Assembly (NCBI GenBank): GCA_009733775.1 | Contig: WOGZ01000140.1 | Span: 20,320-84,319 of the forward strand | DNA from: Alectoria sarmentosa | Taxonomy: Eukaryota; Ascomycota; Lecanoromycetes; Lecanorales; Parmeliaceae | Length of the DNA: 64,000 nt | Direction: 5' to 3' | Part shown: one piece after another, positions 33,948 through 42,583 of the stretch | How positions within the stretch are numbered: the stretch's first letter is position 1 | Layout of the letters: each line of letters opens with the position of its first letter | Notes under the pieces: model-generated | Seen by the model: the letters and a program-made list of their open reading frames with translations, nothing else | Databases searched by the model: none | What the model was told of the DNA's origin: nothing | Program-made: the position numbers and the translations under genes

Positions 33948-34697
33948 TCATGATTTATTTGTCTCCCTCCCATATTTTTTCCTCCACTCCCTGACCCCTC
34001 TATCCACCTCTGCCCTCGTAACTCCATCCCTGACCAAGCACATCACCACTCCCAGACTCTCCACGTTCCGATTTCGTACCTCATCGTCGAAAAACAAAAT
34101 CTCGTTGTAAGGCACCCCACTCGCTTTGTGTATTCTGGTGAAGTGCTGTCTATAAGATCATTAATTTATGAAGGAGATAAGAGATCGCGAGATATCTACT
34201 TCTTATCACCCGGAAAGATTTGCATATGGTCAAAGTACTCGATCGCACGCTTGTTGCTGGGCTGGACGTGAAGCTGTTTGAGGAGGGTATTGGCGAGGTC
34301 TGGAGCGTGGGTACGAGAAGCTGTGCCAAGCAGAAGCGGCCTAGGGAGCGCTTTGGCGGCGGAAAGGATACCGGGAACGTCGCGGTAGAAGGCGAATGAC
34401 TCGCCCCATCTTCGGATCATGTCATTGTCAGCCATTCTCTCTGCGAAGACGTCTATTATTACCGAGGTTGATTTCGCTTGCATACCGATCCACAGATTTG
34501 GCCCCTCCCTCCTTGGCTTTCAACGGCGGCGATACATGTGTATCGACCCAAAACGGCCAGAGTGTGTAATCCAGATCGAATACCATCATCGTAGGAAGGG
34601 GGAGCCCATCGCTGAAGGTATCTGGAGCAATGCCTTGCTCAACCAGAACGCTGACGTTGGACGGTTCGACCTCCTGCTGCACTGGCTTTTTGACCAT
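33948..34697 (-). CDS. Magnesium-dependent phosphatase 1 (MDP-1), HAD superfamily
   Basis: Haloacid-dehalogenase phosphatase of the MDP-1 group (protein-tyrosine or fructosamine-phosphate phosphatase in relatives). Three exons: 34486-34697, 34200-34409 and 33948-34149. Introns are 76 nt (phase 2) and 50 nt (phase 2). Product 207 residues. The catalytic loop MVFDLDYTLWPFWVDTHVSPP carries the DxDxT nucleophile and acid. Exon 2 gives FYRDVPGILSAAK, GTASRTHAPDLA and IEYFDHMQIFPGDK. Exon 3 gives QHFTRIHKASGVPYNEILFFDDE and RNVESLGV, with the metal-binding FFDDE. The frame is open upstream of the chosen ATG (to 34874), but that leader is basic/hydrophobic and not family-like; it could be a targeting extension. 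Where most relatives have Tyr in YGESFAFY, this protein has Trp. Confidence 0.88.
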
Positions 34698-35335
34698 ATT
34701 CGCAGCCGGGAGTAGAAAAGCGGACAGGATCAGAAACTTGGCTATGAGAGACAAAGGCCTGGATGATCTTCGTGTCGATGTTGGGAAGTGGTCTCTTAGC
34801 ATGGGATCCTTACATAGGCATGCAATGAAGCGAGGATGCGACGCTGGTGAGGCGGACAAGACTTGAATGCGCAACGAGGAGTTTTTGGTTTTCTTTACCA
34901 GGGTTATAGCCCTAAACTACGAAAAGTAGAAAGTACCTTACGTCGGTGACAGAAGTCGTCGTACATTTCCCATCTGATTGTTATCGGAAATGCTAGATAG
35001 CTCCACCGCGGAAGACGTGGGACAGAATATTCTAGCTGATGAGTCGTAGATATAGCTTGATTGAAGACACGGATATATTATTGTCGTCGAAGTAATTGGA
35101 TTGAACAAGTATTGATCACTTATGCAAAATTACGTGTTGGGATTGCTTCGCGTGTGCAACGACTTCTCTCACGCACGAGCCGGTACAGGCTATTTACATC
35201 ATTTAGTATATGCTATACATCTGTCCCCTCAGTTCCAGCTTGAACAGAAGGATATCCGTCATTTTCCTCCAAGATTAGAGAGAGCCTCAGTCTTGTTCAT
35301 ACACTGAACACTTCCCCATCTTCCAAAACCTTTCT
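34698..35335. other. Intergenic region MDP-1 to disordered-protein gene
   Basis: 638 bp without a supported gene beyond the possible upstream extension of MDP-1 to 34874. Confidence 0.35.
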
Positions 35336-37750
35336 CTACCATCTATCCATTGCCCATCGAGACACCCCATCTTCGTCCATCACCTGAGCCTGCTGTTCAA
35401 CCCCGTCAAGGTCCACTAAACTGCTACTCACAGTCCTCTTCTTCTCGTGACTGATCTTGTCCATCGCCATAATCCCTCGAGGTGGAGAGAGCCTCAGGCT
35501 ACGATCGTAAGTATCTAGTGCACCGTGTCCAGGAGGCGGTGTTACGGGGGAATTTTGGCTCGCCGGCGTCTCAGGCAAGACGTCTGAGGGGCTGAAACTC
35601 AGGCTGGGAGACGGTTTAGGTGGTGGAATAGATCCCGGGGGGCCTTTTCGATTCAACGGTACCTCGGGAAAGGGATAGGCGTCTTCGAGCCTTAGATCCT
35701 CTGCGGAGGCGGAAAAGCCAGAATTTGTTCTACTCGTTTTGACTGCAAACTCTCGTGGTAGAGGCGATGGCGAAGACCTAGATCCATAATTTGAGGATCG
35801 GCAAGCTCGTACATCCTCACCCGCGGTCTTTGGCCTCGCCACGATATCCTGAAGCTGCATGGCCGTTTTGAATCCTTTGTCAAAGTCGTCCTGACGAATG
35901 CTAGCCCTCTTATCTCGCATGGCCTCGAGGAGCTTTTCTTCTTCCGACGTGACCTTCATGAATTTGCTCCTACGGATAGATTGCTTTGCTCTTATTCTTG
36001 CCCTTCGTACATCTATGCTGCTATTAAGAGAGCTCTCCCCGCTATCGACAGTACTTTCGGTACTCCCGGCTTTGTCTTCCATCATCTCGCGCCATCGCAC
36101 CGAGGAATTCCTTTGGCTGAGCATTGGCTTGTCAGGGATCTTTGGTACGGGCGGAACTCTTTCGGAGCTGTTGGATCTTCTCGAAAGCGGTCTGGTACGT
36201 CCGTTGATTATTGAACGTGGCCTGACAGGCTGAGCACGTTGCGCATTACCGACGGAGACCTCATTGTTATAGCTAGCTTTCTCAACACTTGCTCGAATGC
36301 GATGGCGTCGATATGGTGCGTCGGAGTTGCTTTCCATTTCGTCTTCGGAAGATGAGAGCTCAAGGAAACTGACCGATTGTAGATCCATCCCTCGGGTGGG
36401 TCCTTTGCTGCCAATTGTCGGTTCCCTACTCGTACCTTCGGGACTTCCAGGAGTGCTCCCGGGAGTGCTCATGCCCTCTGAAGCTTGCGATGACGACCTG
36501 CTGTAAAGACTATGTGTAGGAGGCGAATTGAACCGAAGGGTCGGTTTTCGATTTGAGAGTGTGATCGGTTCATTCTTGCTGCTGAAAGAGCTTTGACTCT
36601 CCCAGATCCGGGGAGACGGGGCTCCCTGTGTCATGACCTCCTGAATACTCAGGGGAGGCTCATGTGGCTTGAGTATCCGATACTTCGAGACCTCAGTATC
36701 TTGATGATCGTCCGATGGAGTTCTCTCGTCCTCCAGCCCGTCAAACCAATTTTGCATCGCCGGTTTTGGCCTTTTCACATTGAGTTTGATAGATGGTAGA
36801 CTATTCTCGAAGCCTTCGTGGCGCTGCTGGTCTTCGATGGAAGTGGGCGGGGGCATTTGGGTTTTTACCTTTGCCCACCACCTTGGCCGGCTGAAGGTTA
36901 GTTTTTGATGGCTCTGCGGAGCCAGAGGCTTAGGTAATGCCGTATTTATAAGCGCTGGTGGCGGAGAAACTGCATGAAAAGCTCGGTGGGCATTTGGGTA
37001 TAGCGTTGGCGGGTCCATGACCGACGGTCTCCTCCTTGGGATGCTATTGATTCTTTTGACCGAGTTACAAGACAATTTGGAAGTCCCAGAAATTTTAGTA
37101 TCCGTTGATATACTGCGTGAATGTAATCCATCAAGTTCGGTAGATTTGACAGCTCCTGCCGTATTAAGGCTTAATGGACTAGATATTGGCGGGTACCCTT
37201 TCCTCAATGCCATATCCCGCGCCGAAGATGCAGATGTCTGTTGTGATATCGACAGTGGTGACTTCTTTGAATCATAGTGAGACGGCAAGGTTGAGAATGA
37301 CTTGGCGCGGTGGGCTCGCGGGCTGGAGGCATTGCTGCGAGTATCCGCGTTTGTAGATCCAAGCATGAAATGTTCCCCCAGCAAGGGTGAGGATCCTTGC
37401 CTACCTTTATTCTGGGCCAACTGGGATATCATTTCACTAGGGGTGTGCATGCCTGGAAACGGAAATTCATCCGGAGTCTTGACCGATTCGGCATCAACGT
37501 CGGACAGAGTGACGCTCATGAAGCTGGGATATTTTCGCAATTGCTTCTTCGCCTTTCTCGACTGCTTCTTCTTCAACTCCGGACTGTCCGCGTCCAAGGC
37601 TCCCAGCACTTTCTCGGCCTTTGCACCTGGATGGGATAGAGGGGAGTCATCGATGTTGCGTTGATTTGAGTATTGTGAACCAGGTGTCGTATGAGTGGAG
37701 GCACTTGGCCTTCGGGGCAAGGGAAATGACATCTTGAATGAACGAGGCAT
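35336..37750 (-). CDS. Large disordered Ser/Pro/Arg-rich fungal protein, 804 aa
   Basis: Single long exon of 804 residues starting MPRSFKMSFPLPRRPSAS (the second Met at residue 7 is equally possible). No catalytic domain is visible. The protein is rich in Ser, Pro, Arg and Lys. It has basic clusters (KKKQSRKAKKQLRKY), repeated SPP/TPP and RRPS-type kinase sites, and one short likely-structured segment RIRAKQSIRRSKFMKVTSEEEKLLEAMRDKRASIRQ... near residues 585-630, which reads as a charged helix. That helix plus the following DDFDKGF is the most conserved-looking part. I do not recognise a family with a known role. A signalling or polarity adaptor is only a guess from composition. The size and continuous coding composition make it a real gene. 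Confidence 0.8.
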   Translation of the reverse strand: MPRSFKMSFPLPRRPSASTHTTPGSQYSNQRNIDDSPLSHPGAKAEKVLGALDADSPELKKKQSRKAKKQLRKYPSFMSVTLSDVDAESVKTPDEFPFPGMHTPSEMISQLAQNKGRQGSSPLLGEHFMLGSTNADTRSNASSPRAHRAKSFSTLPSHYDSKKSPLSISQQTSASSARDMALRKGYPPISSPLSLNTAGAVKSTELDGLHSRSISTDTKISGTSKLSCNSVKRINSIPRRRPSVMDPPTLYPNAHRAFHAVSPPPALINTALPKPLAPQSHQKLTFSRPRWWAKVKTQMPPPTSIEDQQRHEGFENSLPSIKLNVKRPKPAMQNWFDGLEDERTPSDDHQDTEVSKYRILKPHEPPLSIQEVMTQGAPSPRIWESQSSFSSKNEPITLSNRKPTLRFNSPPTHSLYSRSSSQASEGMSTPGSTPGSPEGTSREPTIGSKGPTRGMDLQSVSFLELSSSEDEMESNSDAPYRRHRIRASVEKASYNNEVSVGNAQRAQPVRPRSIINGRTRPLSRRSNSSERVPPVPKIPDKPMLSQRNSSVRWREMMEDKAGSTESTVDSGESSLNSSIDVRRARIRAKQSIRRSKFMKVTSEEEKLLEAMRDKRASIRQDDFDKGFKTAMQLQDIVARPKTAGEDVRACRSSNYGSRSSPSPLPREFAVKTSRTNSGFSASAEDLRLEDAYPFPEVPLNRKGPPGSIPPPKPSPSLSFSPSDVLPETPASQNSPVTPPPGHGALDTYDRSLRLSPPRGIMAMDKISHEKKRTVSSSLVDLDGVEQQAQVMDEDGVSRWAMDRW

Positions 37751-39436
37751 TGCGGTTGGAAGCCCTAGGGCGCCAGCTCAAGACTTGGTGGGATGGGAGG
37801 AGGCGTTGTTGGGCCAGGTAGAAGAGTAAGTCGTATGTAAAATGGTAATTTCAATGGCAAACCACTGCATTCTTTGGGTGTGGCTTTGAGTCCCTGGCGT
37901 TGGCGAAGCTTGTTCGTCCAATCGTGAGCTGATGAGAATCGGCTCTTTGCCTCTATGGTAAGGATGTCTTGCGTCTCCGTACGTCAGGGTTCATTCATTG
38001 CCATTGTTATCGTAACCAAGAAGAGACTTGATGCTAGAGGAACAGGTGAAGAAGTTGAAGAAGTTGAAGTTGAAGAAGAAGAAGAAGAAGAAGAAGAAGG
38101 AAGGTAGCTGCGAGCTTGAGGGCGGAGCTGTGAGTATCTCCTTCTCGGGTAGGTGTGAGGGCCCATTCCTGAAGCTGAACTTGAACTTTTAACGTTCAAC
38201 TTTCAACTTTTGTGGACAGACATGACATGACATGGGGAGGGGCCAATGGGGGGGCCAAAGGGGGCAGGGGCACAGACCAGAACTTGGCTGCCGAGACTTG
38301 CATTGAGTTATGAGTAATTGTAATAACTCATAAATCAAATTAATTGGCAAATGCACACTTACACTGAATGGGGCCTCTCAGGGCGTCAGGACCCGAAGAT
38401 CCCGCTTGGACCTAATCCCAGCTTGTGCTGCTCGTACTAAAGTAAGTACCTACGGACCTACGGTAACCTGCCTTACCTTAGTGGTCTGAATTACTTTACA
38501 GTAAATACCCCGTACTCGGTCTAGTCACAAACTCGACAAAGTACCTTAATTTTCATTTTCTCCCCTTTGTGTGATAAAAGTAAGGTACTTCGTAATCTTA
38601 CAAGTTATGAGGTACTGGTACTCTAGAACAGAAAACAGACGGCAAAGCTCGCAACCCAAAGGCTGTCTTTCTTGACTTTTGCATTGTGAGCAACTACAGA
38701 GCTGGTTGGGTGGAATTGGAGGACATGGCGCTTGCCACAAAGGCACTTCCTGAACCTCTCAATTAAGAGACGCCACCTGGGCTTGCCACCACAACTGTGA
38801 GAAAAGGAAGAGGGCTATTCACCCCGGCATCGATGAATGCCACCAAACTTTGGGCCCAATCCATTCACACCACCCTCCATATCTCCCGAGCTCGTGGAGA
38901 CGAAGCGTAAATAGGACACAACGGCCACGAGGCCTTCAAGTGGAGACCAAGTGAGTCCAAGCAGGGTAACGGCTCGCATACGATACAATATTCGGATCGC
39001 CAATTCAAATCTTGCAATATCTCCAACGCCTAGCCAAAGCCTGCGTATCGAAAGGGAGGATCGGCGACTGGCAACATGTCCCAATGTAAATTGTGCACAA
39101 GTCACCCCTGCGGCACATCATTAACAGGTCAATCAGCGCCTTACTTGTTGAAACTGGAATATCTGAAGCATTGACATTCCAATTTGGTCGTGTGGTGGAC
39201 TTCAATCAAGCCGCAGTGATGGCTCAAAGGGCAGTGTGGATCATGAGCAACTCTCTTGACAGGTGCCGTGGTTCTATATGCTGTGTTTAATATGCTGTAA
39301 ATGCAAAGGCGGCCTTATATCAAGGTCATGCAACAGCCAGAAATTTGGAACCATCTCAAAGCACTGGCAAATCAAGCGTGAAATGGTATAGCTCAGCCGT
39401 GCAACGTTACATAAGAGACCCTATTCTTTGTGACCT
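37751..39436. other. Gene-poor stretch with (GAA)n microsatellite
   Basis: 1.7 kb with no supported gene. A GAA/GTTGAA tract lies at about 38045-38105. TACCTTA/CGGTA-like motifs at 38440-38620 recur elsewhere near promoters in this window (for example 45400-45470). The rest probably holds the promoter of the 804-aa gene and the 3' side of HOP1. Confidence 0.45.
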
Positions 39437-41705
39437 TCAGGTTTTTATACGTTTGCGTCGAGGGTTCTCATCTTCGGTATCTGTAATCGCTCGTGTGGTA
39501 TTCTCTTGAAGCTCATACTAGATAGTAAGTGCTTGCAATAATTCGTGCTATGGCAGCGGTAGCGGGAGCGTAGGGAGGTACTTACGAAACCGCTGATGCA
39601 CGTGAGAGGGTTATAGTAGAGTTGGCTCCTGAACATTAATTGCTGAGGCGTGATCACTGGAGATAACTGCGTCGTTCCAGAAGCGAGGTAACCGCCTTCA
39701 TCCAGTCGCTTGATCAATCCCCTGGTCGTCTTCCCATTAAAGTCTAAAGTTTGTTAGCATTCTGCCCAGTCCAAGAAACAGTTATCACTAACTTAGCTCC
39801 TGAGCAAATTCCTCGGGTGACGAAGGGGTTTTTTCGTACAGGATCCATAGTGCTCGCCTGAAAATTGCGTAGCTCTTCATGTCTTCCAACTTGGATCCGT
39901 GCGTATCTTCAAGAAGACATTTATAGCAATAATGCTCGTGTGCGTGCGTCTCTAGAGCGAACCCATAGCAATGATAATGTTGCAACTTGTGACAGCAAAT
40001 GCATTGGAGCTAAATGACAAGATGTCAACATAGCAATTACTAGATGTCATCGGGCCAAGGAAATACCATAGACGATTCCTCCCGGTCGGAAGAGCATTCG
40101 CAACGAACCACTCGATCATCCAGAGCGGCAATCCACTGTTGTTTGTCTCTTTTTACGGCCATCTCCATATCTTTTCCTGCCCGCAGCTTCCAGTTCCACG
40201 TAAGTGCTGGCGGGTCATGTGCGTCCATAACTTGAGTTGGCAAAAGACTATCACCACTCAACGTATCGTGTATCTGATAGACATGAAATTAGCCGGAAAC
40301 AAGCCCCCAAATAAGATAGGATCTGTGCTGACCCCGACGCTCTCTCTCAACTTATCGCCAAGAGGCCCTTGGCTTATACTCTGTCCTTTTGCTCTCATTG
40401 ATCTGTCAAGACCTTCGGCACCATCATGTAATGATGCCCGCCCGGTCGCGTCTCCCTGTTCATCTGCTCGTGTGAAGCCCCCTCTAAGACTCTTTGTCAT
40501 TTGGGCGCTCATTGACCCAGCACCATTGATATTTGGGCGCATTTCGAGGTCGGGCTTGAGGGCTCTTGAGACAAATTTGGTGTACTCCATATTTTGGGCA
40601 AGCACTGGCCGATCGTCGAGGTCTTTCGTGGTATCGGCACGAGCCATGAAACCTATGTCCAAGCGCATGCTAAGCTAATAAGTGAGACTCCTAGGAATTC
40701 GATGCTCAAGGCATGGTACCTATGAACACCTGAATCAATTGACCCTAACCTTCGCGGCTTCATATACCATAACCCATTTTCGATGACTGCCATATTGGTG
40801 TCCGCACAGGTATGAAACCCCGGTGGTCGATGGTGCCGAGGAGCATAGGGTGAATGAAAGAGGTGACACATCAAGTATCGTTCTCCTTCACAGATTGCAT
40901 TAGTACACATGACCCTGGCACTTTCCCAGAGGCAACATACTGGGAAGAGTGGGGAGCTGCTGCTGGTATTTGTTGAGCTGGTCGATCACATTTACCATGC
41001 GAGATCTGACGTTTCTAGTTGTGATCATGCCACTGTCACGACCTGGAGCCATTAACCCTACAAGCCGTCGCTCACCATCCTTTCCATCATGGTATTGAAA
41101 AGAGAATGTATATAGCTCCAGGATTTCCGAAGGTCTAGACTTGTCCGCATATATGCTGAATTGAAAACCATCCAAAGAGCGATCGAGAAGACCCTCGAAT
41201 ATTTCATCCTGTGCGAGGAATCAGTATCTTGCCAAGTATGTGACGGCTCATGATCACCTACCAGCCATACTAGCAGTTTGTCAACGGCGTTGATCTTGCC
41301 TGGGGCTAAGACCATGAAAGGTTGATCTCGTTGTGCCAGCGCAGTTGCAAAGTGTGCCATTTCATTATTGCTGCTGTTCATGTGTGAGCCACCGTCCGCT
41401 TGCTCGTAAGATTGATGTGCGTCTGTAAGGACCAATGAGGGTAACCACATCTCGAAACATGATTTCGGAAAGAGAGATCTGTGAATGGAGTCAGCTCACG
41501 GGCTGCAAAGTCTTGCAGTACACACGACGTACCGTTGGTAAGCAATGTTGGCCACCTTATGTCCAACAAAGAGGTTAGCGAGCGGTCTTTTGATTCCAAG
41601 ACTATGCATTTATACCAAAATTTGAATAAGTCCAGTCACCATGGCATAGCTTTGCTTCTCTTCGACGACCTGATCTTCCTTTTGAAGCGAGATGGCTTCT
41701 GGCAT
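39437..41705 (-). CDS. HOP1: Meiosis-specific HORMA-domain protein Hop1 with PHD finger
   Basis: Chromosome-axis protein that recruits recombination machinery and mediates Mek1 activation in meiotic prophase. Ten exons: 41616-41705, 41533-41555, 41262-41478, 40941-41208, 40720-40882, 40333-40669, 40067-40273, 39793-40009, 39586-39743, 39437-39517. All phases close and give 586 residues. The HORMA domain (about 16-235) reads KQSYAMVTGLIQILVANIAYQRSLFPKSCFE, DKLLVWLDEIFEGL, SIYADKSRPSEILELYTFSFQY and RYLMCHLFHSP...PPGFHTC. A PHD-type finger (about 420-465) follows: RCECSSD, LQCICCHKLQHYHCYG and HYCYKC. A winged-helix-like segment (YAIFRRALWIL...TRGLIKRLDEGGYL) comes next, then a basic RRKRIKT end. 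Apparent frameshifts vanish once introns are placed. Exon 5's acceptor could be 3 nt upstream (40885). Confidence 0.9.
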
Positions 41706-42583
41706 CGCAGGTGAAGTGTCTTCCTGATGCACACAGTGAACAGTCTTCAGCTTGGGAGCTCTGTGCCTTTGTGTTTGAGCCATTTCAAGAGACGAGCAAT
41801 TTTGGGGTTGATGGTTGACAATGGTGGAAGAATGTTGGCAGGAAGGGCATGTTCAACTCAACCATCAGTGATGGACACTTTCACCCAATCTATACAGTCC
41901 CTTGAGGCCTGAGCAGTGACTAGATTATCTAGGATTGAGACGCGTTGAAGTTGTAAAAGCAAAACAGCACTATCAGTATTCTATTCCGTTCCGATGATAC
42001 GATACAATTGTCACAGTAGGATAGGTAAATATAAAGACGGCATAAGTTGAGATGAAAGAAATTGGAGGGCACCACTCAAAATCGCTAGGGCTTAAAGACA
42101 GGAACAAGTTCGATTACGCTTGTGGACCAATCCTGGATGGCAGAGATGATGACTTTGGACTGTTGTTCGAGAGCAATTGATCTCGAGAATCCCAAATCTT
42201 CGCAAAAATACCGTTACCATCTCGGATGTCAGTATGTGTGTTAAGAAGTCTTTCCTTGAAACTGCCAAGCCACGGATAATCTATCTCTATAGAAATGTCA
42301 TTAGACCTCTGCTAAATCGTCCTCCAACCCTTTTCCTCGACACTCATTTTGCACCTTACACCCTTCTTTGACTTTCACCGCAGTTACAGCACTTCTTTGC
42401 ATACGTGATTCAAGCTGTCCACAGTCCATAACGGAATCCATATTTTGATCCGGCTCAACACATGGCTTCAAAAGCCACCCACGGCCAGCAGCCGTTGTGC
42501 AATATTCCAGAATCAAGCCTTCACCTGTCCACAATGTAAGTAGTGTGGCATGACTTCTTCTGGTACTTGCAGCTGAGGTTTCC
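41706..42583. promoter_or_regulatory. Divergent promoter HOP1-YTH gene
   Basis: About 880 bp head-to-head spacer with no supported gene. The minus-strand open frame 42301-42585 shows no family features. Shared upstream space between a meiotic axis gene and an m6A reader could allow co-regulation, but no specific motif was identified. Confidence 0.35.

Noticed and set aside
35898..37664. Plus-strand open frames opposite the 804-aa gene
   Set aside because: Shadow frames of a long biased ORF; none has motifs or splice context.
40885..40940. A 28-nt ultra-short intron in HOP1 (GTCATG...GAAG)
   Set aside because: A stronger GTATGT donor upstream (40940) gives a normal-sized intron and a better HORMA sequence, so the tiny intron is unnecessary.
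39437..41705. HOP1 region looked like several separate small genes on the minus strand
   Set aside because: The pieces join through nine phase-consistent introns into one HORMA-PHD protein of 586 residues.
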